DNA of 64,000 nt, from the NCBI GenBank assembly GCA_946807835.1, contig OX327693.1, positions 3,923,501 to 3,987,500 on the forward strand, given 5' to 3'. This document shows positions 21,903-35,200 of the stretch, piece by piece. This DNA is from Ailanthus altissimus (taxonomy: Eukaryota > Streptophyta > Magnoliopsida > Sapindales > Simaroubaceae). The notes below the pieces were generated by a model. The model worked only from the letters and a program-made list of their open reading frames with translations, did no database searches and was not told the DNA's origin. The number at the start of each line of letters is the position of its first letter. Position 1 is the first letter of the stretch. Position numbers and translations under genes: made by a program.

Positions 21903-22555
21903 CAATAGTATTTAATGATCATTTATTGCAATTTAAATTAGGTTTTTAATAAATTAGAATTATAATTATTGGAATAAAATTTTAAATATATATTTAAACT
22001 TGAATTCTATAACATTTAAATATATACCAAATTGTTAAATAATATGAAACTACATCTTACAACCACTATAATTAAAATATCACAAAAGTTATATATAACT
22101 ACAATTTTTAAATATTATGAAAGTACATTAAATTTATAAATATTATAAAATATCTCAAACTAATTGAAAACATACAATAGTTTAAAATATCTTAATGTTT
22201 TAAATTTAGTTAAACACATAACCACAATATTAGATTTGCATAAACCAATAATCCATCGGAAAGAGTTGAAGAAATCCACCCATAACTTTGAGGTAATTAC
22301 GCAAAATAATCCACGATCACCTCTATTAAAATAAATAAACAAATACGTGAGTAAATTACAAAAGTTGAACAATACACTTAACCTATAAGATATTACAATG
22401 ACAATACAAGAAGAAAAATCACATCCAAAGTAGGTTAGAGAAATAAGAGTAAGATATGGTTAGTTGTTACACTAAATAACATAAAAGTTGATAGAAGATG
22501 CAAGTGCTGAAAAGTACTTACATGTAACAAGAAAGGTAAACATTTATAGAATATA
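21903..22555. other. AT-rich intergenic sequence
   Basis: No gene or repeat structure recognised beyond general AT richness. The 70-aa minus frame at 22160 has no family features. Confidence 0.5.
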
Positions 22556-22920
22556 TTTATAAAGAAAATAGCATCATATCAGCTTCAAAAACAACCTTAT
22601 ATCAGCCCCACAAATAACTCTTAAACAACCCATAAACAACCCAAAAAATAGGTGGAGAAATAGCTCCATATTAGCCCCAGAAATAGCACCAAAAAAATGC
22701 CAAACCAACCCAAAAAAGAGACCTATATTAGCTCCAAAACAGCCTTGAAAATAACCCTAAAGTATTCCCATATTAGCCCTAGAAACAGTCCCTATTTTTA
22801 CACCAAAACAACTCTAAAACAGCTGCATATTAGACAAAAAAAAAACAGCCCCCATTTTAGCCCAAGAGACCACCAACAACTGCCCCATTTCAGCCATAAA
22901 ACATTGACAACAGCATCAAA
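22556..22920. repeat. Degenerate C/A-rich tandem repeat
   Basis: Repeated phrases such as ATATTAGCCCCAGAAATAG and AAACAGCC recur at irregular intervals of about 35-60 bp. This gives a strongly strand-biased, G-poor tract. The 96-aa plus-strand frame here is a by-product. Confidence 0.6.
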
Positions 22921-23149
22921 ACTTTATGATAATAAAAATACTTTTAAATGTAAATGGTTAACGAAGAAGACTTTTAGCTCCTTTTGATGTTTTGTGATTA
23001 AGTCTGCAACATATATTGTCCACTCATCACGTATTGAGACAATGTCATATTAAGTGTAATCATCAATACCCTTCAAATTTAAATATGAAAAATTAATAAA
23101 AACTAATAATGATAGAATACGAAGGAAAAATATTAAATTAAGCCCTATA

Positions 23150-24095
23150 AAGTAACCATGACTTAGAACTAGAACCACATCACTGTTAAGAACAGAAGTT
23201 ATTAGATGTACAATTGTTATGACCATGGAGTCAGATAAGTGTTCCCAAAGTGTTTGTTGAATCATATTATCAATAACAATGTCAACAAATGCAATAGCTT
23301 CATCAAACATCAAGACCTTACTTTTCTTCAGCAACACACAACCAAGACATACCAGCTGCCGCTAGTCTATACTCTAATTCTCTTCATTCTTAATAACTGT
23401 ATCATCCATACTATAGACAATTAGACTTTTATGCCATAATTATGGAAAACTCTTGTAAGGAACATTAAAAGGAATAGTAAATCTAGATTTCCTTATTTTC
23501 TCCTCACTTTCCTAGTTGGCACTTATCCAAAGCCTAAAGCATTTAAATAAATGTTAGAAAAACCAATCTTCAATAACAAGTCTAAAAAATGCGACATAGC
23601 AGATACAAGAACAAAAATTCCATATAACCCAAGCTAGTAACATATTTAGATTGAGCCCATATACCACAACTAAGCCTGAAATTACTGTAGAGAAGGAAAA
23701 TGGAGTAAAGAAGTTTGTTTCACTCTCCTTTAATATTTACTATCTATAGCAAGAAACATAATAAATTATACACGGGTTAACCACTTACTCAGCTCAGTAA
23801 CTCCCTTTGGTATAGAGATTAAGAAAATCAAAGAAAAGGTAAATGTAATAGAAGACAACATATCAAGGCAGAAACACAACTATTCCACGGCACCAACACT
23901 ATTAAATTTCAACTAAGAATAGCCATTTACCAATTTCATATTTGTTTCTTAAAACCTTGATGATCGAAACTCTTAATAGTTGTTGACCTCAAAATGGTGT
24001 CGGCAAATTTTGTATAATTGGAGCTTTGCATACTCCAACCAGTCGAGAAAGTTCTCGTGCTGAAGAGATGTCATATTGCTCAGTAATTGTAAAAC
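23150..24095 (-). pseudogene. ABCC (MRP-type) transporter pseudogene, second half
   Basis: Remnant of a plant ABC transporter of subfamily C, vacuolar exporters of glutathione and other conjugates. From 24095 downward: SSARELSRLVGVCKAPIIQ of transmembrane domain 2; then RSTTIKSFDHQ near 23980; a helix LDMLSSITFTFSLIFLISIP near 23830; RRK.GNLD near 23500; and nucleotide-binding domain 2 with RQLVCLG (23362), Walker B VLMFDEA, D-loop and H-loop motifs down to LSHG near 23155. There are several stops (for example NWS read as N-stop-S, and stop for Q before RQLV), altered DEATAS (here DEAIAF), and AHRITS read as VHLITS. Walker A and everything N-terminal are absent. Not functional. Confidence 0.85.
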
Positions 24096-24780
24096 ATGGG
24101 AAATCGTCTATCCAAAAATGATAAACTATAATATATATATATATATATATTAAATGTTCATGAATGTGAGACTGGACATAATTATAATGTATTAATAATT
24201 GTTTTTAACTTTAAAAATATGTAACTTAGAGAAATAAGGATATGAAAATAAGGAGGGACACATTAGACATTAATAAAAACTTAGTTTTAATGTTTATCTA
24301 ATATAATTTATAAAACGATAGATAGTCTCACAATTGGTGTAAAACAAATATTGGGATTTCCATTCTTGACTACTATAGAATTTTACATCATCTTTAAATA
24401 TGTCAAATGTACTAATACAGTCCTTGTTATTTAGTGCTTAAGGCATACATCATATTTAGTTACCAATAACATGCAACATTTTCACCTAAAAAGTATGTGT
24501 CATAGAATCCTTTGCTCATTTGAATAACATGAGAATGGTTTAATAAAGGTACATTCTTGATCAAGAGTTACTTCTCTATAATAGTTTGAACAAACTATCT
24601 TGCATATTATAATAATCAGGAAACTTCTTATAAAATGTGATGGATAAGCTCACTTTTTATGCAAAAGGCTTTACAACTAATACAAAAATAATAATTATTC
24701 TATCTTTTTATTAGATGTAGACTTGTTATTCTCTCTTCAATTAATAAATTTTATTATTCAGAAACCTGGTGACTTTGAGG
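24096..24780. other. AT-rich intergenic sequence with (AT)n
   Basis: Holds an (AT)n run at about 24129-24152. No gene recognised. Confidence 0.5.
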
Positions 24781-24789
24781 GGGTTTTTT

Positions 24790-27060
24790 AAGGGGTGACT
24801 TCAACTGTGTAAAAGATCTAAACTAAAGCTCATTCAGTTTGTTCTTTGGGGGTGACTTCAACTGCAAACTCTCCCGAGGTGCACTATACTATAAAGCTAG
24901 CCAAGGCTTGACCCTTAATGGTTGCCCAAGGTTTGTAATGTATGTTTGAACTTGCTTATCTTTATTTCCATTATGACTAGGCGTCTTGACATGATAGGTT
25001 TAAGTCGAATCTATCTCAATGGTCCAATTGGTGAGCATTCTAATTGTATGGGCCTATAATAGGGTGTAGTTTTCTCTCTAACATAACCCACACTAAGGTA
25101 ATTTCTCCATTGTTAGGTACTAACTCTCTGGGTTGGTAAAGCACTTCTTGGAAAATTACACTAGTCTCTGAACTCTCGCTTTCTTTTTAACCAGCACCGA
25201 GCTCACTACCTGGATGGATACACCGAGGTATACAATAAACTTATCTCCCTGTGCTGGAACAACAAGGTGAATAGGTGGTGCAAGATACACTTTGAATCAC
25301 TAAAATGTTCCTCACACTCTAAGGTTCACCTATTCTTTTCTTTTCCATTGATGAGTAGGAAGAACTCGAAGCACTTATTTATTCCACGAGAGATGAACCA
25401 ACACAGGGTTGCCAACCCACCTATTAATCGTTGAATTTCCTTAACGGTGTTGGGGACTTCATTTCTAGGATGGCTTTGATCTTGTTAGGCTTTACCTCTA
25501 TCCCCATTTTGCTAACTATGGAACTGAGGAATTTTCTTAACTTTGCCATGAAGGCACATTTCTTGGGTTCAATTTCATCTTTTGTTTCCTCGGTAACTTA
25601 AAAATCTCTACTAAGTATCCAACGAGATCCTTCTACCTTAACCAACTTTGCCATCATGCCATCCATGTACACCTTTACACTTTTTTGTATTAGGGGCTTA
25701 AACAACTTGTTCACAAGTCTCTGTTATGTAGCTCCAATATTCTTAAGGTTGAACAGCATCACATTGTAGTAATAGGTGCTCTGATAGGGATACAAATAAT
25801 ATTTTTCCTTAGTTTGTGGGAACATTCGAATCTAGTTATATCTTAAGAAAGCGTTCATGAAACTTAACAGTTCATGCCTCACCATTAATTCCACTAGTTG
25901 GTTAAGTTTTAAAAGTGGAAAACTATCATTTGGGCATGCTTTATTCAAATCTATGAAATCTACACACATCCTCAGCTTCAAGTTGGCTTTCTTGACCATC
26001 ACTATATTAGCAAGCCAATTTGGATAATTGACTCACTAATGAATTCTGTAGTCAACAAGGCATGGGCTTAAAGGTGAGGCTAACAACTACGGTAAAGGAT
26101 AACAACATTCGATCATTTTTTGGTATATCCTCATAAGACCATGCAAAGACATTATAGAATTTCTTCACTAGTGCAGACAATCCCTTCTTGACTTCAGGCT
26201 TTAGTTGCAACCCATCATTGACTGCTTTCTTTTGAGCATAAGTTCTAACTTGAATTAAGTGAAATTCTTCTTTGAGACCTAATTATTCAACTTTGTATTC
26301 CTGTGGATCAACAACAGAGATGCAGTATGTTCTTTTAGTTGATACCTGTACAATAACTCTTACTAGAAATTTACATTTCGAGTAATGCATAGAAAGAGTT
26401 GCATTAGTATTCCTCAATAAAGGTTGTCTAAGTAAACTTTTGTATAGGAATTGCTAATCTACTACATCAAAATTTATTATAACAGTCTTAACATAAGGTC
26501 ATTTACCCACGATTATTGGCAACTTCACTACCCCATGTGACATGATGAAGCTATTCCCATACCGTTGTAAGGGTGTTTGTATGCTTGCCATTCTCAGATC
26601 TTTAATCCTCAACTCATCTAGAGCGTCCTTAAATATGATGCTAACCAAGCTCTTTAAACCTAATAACATGTAATTGACCTTAATGTAAATAACCTATACT
26701 ACAATCACCAATGCATCATCACAAGGTAACTTACCCTTCTGACATCTTACTCAGCGAACATGATGGAAACCTCTTGTATTTGAGGCTTCTTAGCAGCCAT
26801 CATGTTGCACATTACTTTATGTTCAATTATCAAGTACCTTTAGTAGTTCTTCCTCTGTCGATTAGAGTCTCAAACTAACGTTGGTTTGCCTGAAAGTATT
26901 ATAGCTAATTCAGATAGGATATTTTTAGAAGTTCTGGCCTTCCCTTTGCTTGAACAATTCAAAATTCGCTTAGGTGACTATTTCTTACCAAATGGTTTAT
27001 ATGTTTCCTCATGGTAGCATACTATATAATAGTATGTCCTATTTCTTGGTGAAAGTCATA
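24790..27060 (-). pseudogene. Tat-lineage Ty3/gypsy pol, heavily decayed
   Basis: Low-complexity-free sequence whose minus-strand frames recall Tat-type retrotransposons. A protease region is near 26500-26760 (LPCDDALVIVV, then VNYMLLG). Reverse transcriptase fragments lie at 26080-25430, and connection/RNase H fragments at 25430-24960 (VKEIQRLIGGLATL, SSVLVKKE, ISRGINKCF). Many stops and frameshifts are present, and no catalytic YVDD block survives cleanly. The gag lies beyond an inserted element at 28975-29480. GGGGTGACTTCAACTG occurs twice at 24794 and 24850, probably in the 3' noncoding part. Confidence 0.75.
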
Positions 27061-27095
27061 TCTTCTCTATAAGTCCTATTGGTTTAAAGGTGTTT

Positions 27096-28511
27096 TGATG
27101 GCTAATGGCCCAATAAGCAAGCCTCGATCTATTATAGCTTTAAAGACAACATCCAATAGGATTGTCAATAGCATAAAGACAATTTTGTCATATATTTTCT
27201 CATGTTTTTATTATTGATATTTTATTGTTTTATGAGAATACATGGCTATGTATGTGCATTATTGTTATTTATAGGGACTTGAATGATATTTAAAGAAGGG
27301 TATGGGAATAGTGATCAAAATAAGAAAAAACAACCCGTTTAAGTCGCATCTGGCGCCCCAGCGCCAGACCTTTACCGTTTTAACGATATACCAGAGCCCC
27401 AGTGCCATCAATCCACTGCTTCAGCGGTAAAGCCTTTTTCACGCGTCGCCCCAGCGACAAATACATAGCGCCCCAGCGGTAGCGCGAGTCCTAGTCCGAC
27501 GAGAATTAAGATTTTCAAGCTCAAATCAATCCCTATAAAAAGCCACTCGTTCCTAAGATCCAAGAGTAACCTAGAGCAATTCAAGAACACCAAGAATACA
27601 GAGCACGAGTCTTGGAGAGCAATTGGAGTTTAATTGAAGCAACTTTAGAAAAAGATTCAAGGCATTCTTCGTCATCAGGAGTATCTTAGGCAGCATAATC
27701 AAGAGTAATTCAACGTCTATATCGGTTTGCTATTGATTGTATCATGATTTATTATTATTTATACTGCTGTGCTCTTATAGCCATGAGCTAAACTTATTTT
27801 CTAGGGTTAATACTTGAACTCAATATGTGTGCTTAATTGCCATATCTTTAGAATATTTAATAAACTTAGTTCTTTGATATTTAAATTACTTGATCATAAT
27901 GCTTCAATATATCTGGCCAATATATGGTGAATGAGTTTGTAATATTATTGATAAACTCAAAAGAGGAATCATAATATTTAGACCTAGGTAATTTGATGCA
28001 TGATTATAGAGTAACATTCAATATTGCATATGCAAGTTTCAATTTAAGATAGGAATATACCTAATTGGCATGTATGATCAATAAGGCCTAATCTTAATTT
28101 ATTACAAGTACCATAGGAATATAGGTATTTGGTAAATTAAGGTATACTTGCATGACCTTGGAAAAGGCTTGTGAATACATTAGTGTCCTAATCAATAATA
28201 AATACTAAGGGAGTTAAAAATTAGAAGATTAATCATTAAAAAGCATATTAAGGGATAGTATTAATCCTATATTTTCTCTATATTGCTATCACTTAAATCT
28301 CTTTGCATTGTGTTTTTGCCTTTATATTTTATACATTCATTCTTAGATTTTTATTTATCTGAATAATTATTAGGAAGATATCATTTTAGTAATTGGTTAA
28401 AAAGAAGAAATTATGCTTGTGGGTTCGACATCTGACTTATTTAGTCTTTTATTACTTGCATACGATTGTGTATACTTGCACTTAATTTTATAATATAGAA
28501 GTATCGCATCA
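27096..28511 (+). repeat. LTR of an Athila-like element (start approximate)
   Basis: The right end is firm: ...TATCGCATCA at 28511, followed after six bases by a tRNA-Asp primer site. The left end is placed at TGATGGCTAATGG by analogy with TGATG...CATCA termini and is uncertain. A GC-rich block at 27340-27490 with repeated GCCCCAGCG words lies upstream of a TATA box (CTATAAAAAG, about 27532-27541). Confidence 0.7.
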
Positions 28512-28517
28512 AGTTTT

Positions 28518-28535
28518 TGGCGCCGTTGCCAAGGA
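28518..28535 (+). promoter_or_regulatory. Primer binding site, tRNA-Asp type
   Basis: TGGCGCCGTTGCCAAGGA six bases after the LTR end, the same class as the site in the element at 4123-18097. Confidence 0.85.
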
Positions 28536-28644
28536 TAATTAACTACTTTTTCGCCAATTTTAATACCAATCTTTCTAGTTTTTACTTCAAATTTTGTTTT
28601 TTATTTTTTCTTAATTTAGTTTTACTCACTTTCTTTCGAGGTAC

Positions 28645-28939
28645 GTGCGAAGATCAAAAAGTGAAGACTTGATTGCTTTTGATCCAGAGATTGAAAGAAC
28701 TTTAAGAAGAATCATAAGAGCTCAAAATCAAGTTAACACCATGGAAGATCAAGTACCAATTGCACTCGACAATCAAGCGAGACCATTAAGGGAATATACT
28801 GTTCCCCTAGTCAATGGAATCCATTCAAGCATTCAAAGACCAACTGTTCAAGCTAACAACTTCGAGATCAAGTCAAGCACGATTCAAATGCTCAAGGATT
28901 CGGTATAATTTGGTAGACTACCCAATGACGATCCAAACA
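28645..28939 (+). pseudogene. Athila-type gag, N-terminal fragment
   Basis: Starts MRRSKSEDLIAFDPEIERTL and continues through RPTVQANNFEIK and, after one stop at 28906, FGRLPNDDPN. This is the recognisable N-terminus of Athila-group gag. The frame ends abruptly in LTR sequence at 28940, so the rest of gag, all of pol and most of the 3' LTR have been deleted. Confidence 0.8.
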
Positions 28940-28974
28940 TGCACTTAATTTTATGATATAGAAATATCGCATCA
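28940..28974 (+). repeat. 35-bp remnant of the 3' LTR
   Basis: The last 35 bases repeat, with two differences, the end of the LTR at 28477-28511 (GCACTTAATTTTAT.ATATAGAA.TATCGCATCA). They mark the far end of the deleted Athila-like element. Confidence 0.8.
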
Positions 28975-29480
28975 CTCGCTGTCATTAGTCGGTCATTCTA
29001 TTTTCTAAAAGTCATCCTATATGCCTGACCATGACTATGGTTGGTCTCATTGACATAGACATTTAGCTATTTGGGGTGGGGATCATGGTGTCTTATGTGC
29101 TCTTCGACAACCTCCACCGATTACATAATCTTCATCTCTTTCTCATTCTCAATGGTAATGTACTTAGGTGCTTTATTGTAGGTGATTGCAGAGTTTGGGA
29201 TGTCATTCATAAAAAGTTAATTCTAAAATTAGTTTAACCTCAATCTTACTTCTAAGGCTTCTAATGCTATAGGTTAATTGAACGTCCAAGTTAAATCACC
29301 TCTCTATAGAATCTTTTCAAGTACTCCTTTAAGCTCTTCGTCTATACTTAGCTAATCTCTTTCAATTATTAGGGATCTTTAGATACTTTGCAAGATTTAC
29401 TGAAATCGTGAGTGAATTTTTCTGTGAACTCATGATATAAGGAGATGTTATTCTACTTTAGCCTTCAGTACTAGAATAGG
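28975..29480 (-). pseudogene. Tat-lineage gag fragment
   Basis: Minus-strand reading gives EFTEKFTHDFSKSCKVSKDP followed by LKEYLKRFYRE, the core of the gag domain of Tat-type gypsy elements, with several stops. It is the upstream half of the element whose pol is at 24790-27060; the Athila-like element sits between the two. Confidence 0.6.
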
Positions 29481-31060
29481 ATGGGCCCTTTTAAGTTCAT
29501 ATGGAATAACTAACACCTTTGTTCCTGCTCAAGGATTATTATGGATAGTAGATCTGTAACATGAACTACGTAGTGGTTTGGGTCTGGCCCATACATAGGG
29601 AGGCTAGGCAAACTAAACCCTTTAGAGAGTTCCACATATCTTACCTCATCAAGTAAAGGAGATTTTATTTTCCTCTCTATTCTCTATTAAGGTGGTTGCT
29701 CTATTTACTCTTTTTACTCAAGCAAATTAGACTTTTGTTCCTTTAGACCTTTAATTTTCTCCTTGAAGGGTTTGCTCGAGATCCATCTGACTCTCTCTTC
29801 TCACTGCTTTTTCTTCTACTTTAGTCTCCGAATTATCCCTTGTCCTGCTATATGATTTGAGCCCTCAGTCTGTGATTGATTGAGTTCCTTTATAATATTG
29901 TTGTATCTTGACCTATTTACTGAATGATGAGAGGCCTCTAATCTTTTGCCTCTAGCAATTCTGATTAAAGGTCTATTCTAAGGTATAAAGCCTTCTAGGT
30001 TTAGTTATACTATCTGCTGACCAACTTTCTTGAGCCCTCTTCTCGATTTGCCTCTCTACATTGCTTTAGATATTAAAAAAATAGTTTGCTCATTTCTTCT
30101 ATTTTCTCTTTTTTATCATATGCAACTCTTCCTTAATCCCTTCTTACAACAAGCTCTGATATGTGGCGTTATGTTATCTTAGGGATTTGTCAATTTAACA
30201 ATACTTAGTCAGCCACCGGTTTTAGTGGTTCTCAACACTGCACCACGAGTGATTTGCCATTTTTTTCTATATAGCAAGCATTATAAAGTCTTTTAGTTCC
30301 ATCTCCACAATTAGTTTAAAAAACTATTGACTGCAAAAAATTTTGTTCTCTAGGCCAATAAACTTTGAATTTGTTATAGGATCGAATGTGGCCTTCTAGA
30401 CAGATTGTGCTAAAAACCCACCTTGAACCTGACAGCCTTGATATCTTAACAAAAAAGAAAAACTTCGTCATGATCTTGCTAATGGTTGCCCCGATGAAAA
30501 CTCCTTGATGCTTAAGTTAGTGTTCAGAGAAAAATGAAGTGCTTAAGAGTATTTTGTCAACAAAGCTTTTCATTACCCTCCTTACCTTTGTCCTACTCCT
30601 CTTTATATAGTTGAGCATTTTTTTTGTTAACCCCATAGTTAATGGGCAGAAAGTTAGACCATTTTCCTCTAAATTCTCAGCATGCTCAAGATGATTTATA
30701 TCCAAATTATGGCCACTTACCTTATAGGTGATATTGTTTGACTTATCTCGTCATTCTCGGGCTTTTCTAGGTAATTAAGATTCGAGATTATGGCCTTTTA
30801 CCTTACGGGCGATATGGTTTGACTTGTCCCATAATTATGAGAGTTTACGAGGTGTTTGAGGTTGGTGAGAATGCAATCACCTCAGGGTTAAATCTACTCG
30901 GGTCTTTCAGGTTTATTCTAAGTGGGTCTTTTGGATTGAGGAGATCTTGAGTAGCTTTTACATAATAGGCCACGCTTTGTATTGTTATGAACTGATTCTT
31001 AAAAGGAGATACAAACCTATTATTTTAGGCCCAGGCCTAATTAGGTTGGCATCCTGGGAG
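29481..31060 (-). repeat. Tat-lineage 5' region and probable LTR
   Basis: Sequence upstream of the gag remnant in the element's sense. It has a TATA box on the minus strand (CTATATAAAG, about 30601-30610). A ~88-bp imperfect direct repeat (ATGGCCACTTACCTTATAGG / ATGGCCTTTTACCTTACGGG) lies at about 30709-30880. Exact LTR ends are not clear, and I see no gene here. Confidence 0.5.
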
Positions 31061-31640
31061 AAACAATATTAATTAATTAATGTAAATAAATAGTATGGTT
31101 ATGAGTTTTTTAGAGAGTTAAGTTACTTTCCCGCCAAAAAATCTTTTACTTAGTTTCTTTGTATTTCATAACTAAATACTATTTTCTCGTTCTAATACTC
31201 CAGATCTCCTTTATTTTTCTGTTTGACTGATTTTCTTTCACATTCGTGGACTTTCTTGGAAAATCTCACACACTCACAGGAACCAATACTTTGTTTCTAT
31301 TTTTAAGCGGTTGCAGTTTTTGGAGATTAATTAGCTAAATTACACTCTGGCTATTTTTTGAGTATTTAATTAGCTAAATTAGTTTAAATGTGATCTTAAC
31401 TATTCTAATATGACTGAGATATTTTTAACTTAAATTTTGCTATTTAAAATATTGACGCACATTTTGAATCATCAATCTCATGAAATTCAATAGATTATGT
31501 AAGGGACTCTATGCCTCAAAATTTTTGTCATACAACTGAAGTAAATAATGTAAGAAACCCACCCATCTTATTTGAATGATACAATGTTTATTGTAAAATG
31601 TAAAACAAAGTGCAAGCAATTAATTAAAAGCGTGTATTAC
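31061..31640. other. Intergenic sequence 3' of SAD-A
   Basis: AT-rich, no gene recognised. Confidence 0.5.
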
Positions 31641-31647
31641 ACCAGGC

Positions 31648-31657
31648 TTTATTTATT
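31648..31657 (-). terminator. Polyadenylation signals of SAD-A
   Basis: Two overlapping AATAAA hexamers on the minus strand (31648-31653 and 31652-31657), 16-25 bases after the SAD-A stop codon. SAD-B lost this sequence at its duplication breakpoint. Confidence 0.55.
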
Positions 31658-31672
31658 ATCTAAGCTCTTCAG

Positions 31673-32227
31673 CTAAACTTCTCTTTGAAAAACCCAAGTG
31701 AATGGAACTGCTGGTGCTTTCTTAGCCCTTGCTTCAGCTCTCTCCTCGATTTTTCTAAGTTTTTGAGGCAACCCACAAACATAATCTTGAGCTGTTCGCC
31801 CTTCACTAGAAAGCCCACTCAGCTTCTCTACATCCCATATATCCACCAAATGTTCCAAAACAAGAATATAATCCGAGGGAGTATAGACTCCAAGCTTAAC
31901 AGTAACATTTGCAAAATGCTGAAAAAGATTGGGATCATGGCCATCGTACATAAAGAGGCCAGGCATTTTGATATTTCTCCTCATCTTATCTGCAAATGCA
32001 ATCATCATTCCGTCCGGATCAAGCTCAAAAACTTTCCCAACAATCCTGCAATAAGCAGTTTCATGGCGCTTTTCATCTGCGGCGATTGTACCACATATTT
32101 GAGCTAGCTTTGTGTCCCCATGCTTCTTGGCAAGCTTTGCTGTGTTTCCATGAGATATAAATGTTGCCCTTTCTTGAAACGATGTGTAAATTGACCAATA
32201 GTAAGGATTTTTTCCTAGGCCAACATC
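31673..32227 (-). CDS. SAD: SAD-A exon 3
   Basis: 185 codons including the stop. It starts [20 protein letters not shown] directly after acceptor AACAG and carries ligands E219, E252 and H255. Confidence 0.92.
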   Translation of the reverse strand, partial: DVGLGKNPYYWSIYTSFQERATFISHGNTAKLAKKHGDTKLAQICGTIAADEKRHETAYCRIVGKVFELDPDGMMIAFADKMRRNIKMPGLFMYDGHDPNLFQHFANVTVKLGVYTPSDYILVLEHLVDIWDVEKLSGLSSEGRTAQDYVCGLPQKLRKIEERAEARAKKAPAVPFTWVFQREV

Positions 32228-35200
32228 CTGTTAAAAGAAATATATGAGACCAATATATATTTTTTAAAAGTAAAACTCGCAAAAGCAAGGAATTTTAGTT
32301 AAAGATAAGAGAAATTACAGCAAAAGGGAAGGGAACGTCACAGTGAAATCGAGACTAATATAAAATATTTAAAGATAAAACATTGTAATTTAATCAAGAA
32401 GTAAAATGTGAACCCATAGCATCATTGATCTCACACACACATGTTTGTGTCGAAACACGTGGCAATTCCTAGTCTACCAATGTGTGCTTAAGTATTGTGA
32501 AGGATCTGAGTTTTATTAAGATAATTGATTCCACAGTCTCCTAATTTTCATAGGGCTCCCTGTATTTTTCTCTGAGTAGTGCTATAAATATGTAGCTGGG
32601 ATACCAAGTTTGTATCCCAATTATGTGTTATCAATTGGTGACTAATTTTTATTAAGTAATTATTGAATTTTGATTTCTTATTAACATAATAGTTATACAA
32701 TACCATTCAATAATTGACACAATAGATATCACATTATTTGACATACAAACTTTGTATTCCAATTATGTATGCTATTACTCTTTTGCTTTTAACTTAAAAG
32801 TTAAAATTTTAATACGAAGTTAAATCATTTAAATGGTATAAAAAAGAAACTATTAAGTTGTAATGCTATATGTTACCTAAGTTCATATCATAACCATTGG
32901 ATTAGATGAAATCTTATCTTAATTTTTAAGTTAGAAAGTACAAATTCTCATCTGAAATTTCTGGTAATGTGCACTTAGAGATCTTACCATTCCTGCGCCA
33001 ACCAAATATTGAATAGTCTTCTCAATTTGCCTTACATCCACTCTACCGGAAAGATAGAGATACTTATTCAGTAAGTCGCCATGTCTATTCTCCTCAGCAC
33101 TCCATCCCTTATTCCAAATTGCCCAAGCTGTGCTGTCTGTTCCTGTTTCATCATCCTGGTACATTTCCATGGAACTAAGAAGTGAATAATACGTCGGAAG
33201 TGCCTCTTCGGTGATCATATTTCCAGCCAAATTAACAAAGAATTCGTCTGGAATTTCCTTTGTTCTCTCCCTCAATTCATTCACTTGTTCCAGGAATCCA
33301 TCTGATGAAGGATCTGGCAAAAAATCCTGAGGTTGCCAAGATTTTTCTACTGGTTTTAGTATAGGCAGTATGTTCTCTCCAACCCAATTCTCCATTGATT
33401 TGAATGTTTCAATTTTTTCTGGTGACACTTCAACCTTGTAAGCTTTGGGAAAATACAATTTCCTCGTATTTTTAGAATTCCTGAATTGGAAATTAAGTAA
33501 TTAATTGCTGATGGTTGTTGTAATTACTACTCTGGTTGAAAATACTTATAAAGTTGTAATTTTAAAATATTAAAAAGGAAATTAAACTAACTATGATATT
33601 AAAACATTTAAATTATTTGACAGACTCTATTTTTTTTTCCAGATAGTTTGCACAAATTTAAAAGAAGAAAAAAACTATTAGTGCTTGTCTCCCACGGTTT
33701 AATTAGTCCATATAAACAAGTTAGGTGGTAAACTGTTTATTCCTATAAGAAAAATGCTTAAAAGTATAAAATGTTTTTTCTTATTGGAGAAGCTCATTGA
33801 GAAATTGGTACTAAGGCTGATTAATCTCAATATATATACATATAATCCTGGAAAGAACGGAGAAGCTCAGTAATATTATTCAAACACAAACCCTAACTCC
33901 GTACTTGATATCTCTCCCACTTTTCATTACTCCTTTTTGCCGCCAGTGGTTATTTTTTCTTTAATTTTCCAAGTATAAAAGTTATTCTTTATTTTTTCCG
34001 TATACAATTATAAAACCAACTTATACAGTACATGCATGTTTGTCAAGTGCACGTAGAATGAGTTTGAATTCAATAACATTTTTTTCCTTGAAAAGTTCAA
34101 TAATTTTGTTTTATGTATTTTAGTTATATGTGAATCCTAAAAAAGTAATAATAAATAACATGCGTGTACTGCCTAATGCCATAATTTTATTTATACCGTA
34201 AAACTATGATGCAAACTAAAATAATAGATACTGACTAATATTTTTTACTCTGAGAAAGAAAGAATAGTTAGTACAAATCTCTCTTCTCTCGTCTTTTTCT
34301 CTCATTAAAAAGGAAATCGTGATAGAAATTGGAAAAGCTTCTAGATAATATATAGCAGTAAAAAGTTTATTTTCACTAAAAGAAAATCAAGGGCAGAGAT
34401 CAACTTGTTTAAATTAATTGGTCATTTATAATCAAGATATTAATGCCGTAATTTTTCATAAATCGTTTTCAAACTATCGCTTCTAATTGTGGAAAAACTA
34501 GTTTTTGAAAATGTAAGAAATTTGTAGAATATCGCTTCTAATTGTGGAAAAATTATCCAATCAACTGAAAAGAAAATCCAAATTTTCTGGGCTCAAATTG
34601 AGGAACTGAACCAAACCAAGGTAAACCGACCGGTTCAGTTCCACACTTTTCTATTTGGTCATTTGTTGACTCTCAAATTGGACTGAACCGATTTTCTCAA
34701 CTACTATTATAAGATGTACTAACAACAAAAATGATGGAAGGTGAAGTTGGAAGGCATGGTAAACTTTGGAAATCCATGAGTTGTCACTATGCAGGGAGAG
34801 CAAACTCAAGCCAAAAAAAATTATGTTGTATTACATCAAATTTAAATCAAAATCCTTTTCATTTTGATGTAAGTAGGACTTGAACCACCCCAAATATTTT
34901 ACTAAAGGTCCGAGATTGTTGTTAGGAGGTCAAAAACGCTTTTTTGTGAAGTTCAAAAAGTCAATACGGGTGTTTGAAAAATTATTTTAAAGTTATTTTT
35001 GATAAAATCATCTCATCTTAGAGCAAAATTTGAAAAGTGAAGAAAATATTGCTTTCCAAAAACAGATTTTGAGAATAATGTTTTCCATTAAATTTGTTTT
35101 TATATACATCACCCATATAAGTCAAACAAACCCAAAATTATCATTATAATTATTATTAAATTTAAAATATAGCAAATAATAAAATTTAATCTAAATAGTT

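Noticed and set aside
27408..27593. 61-aa minus-strand frame in the GC-rich block
   Set aside because: It overlaps an LTR promoter region and has no recognisable motif.
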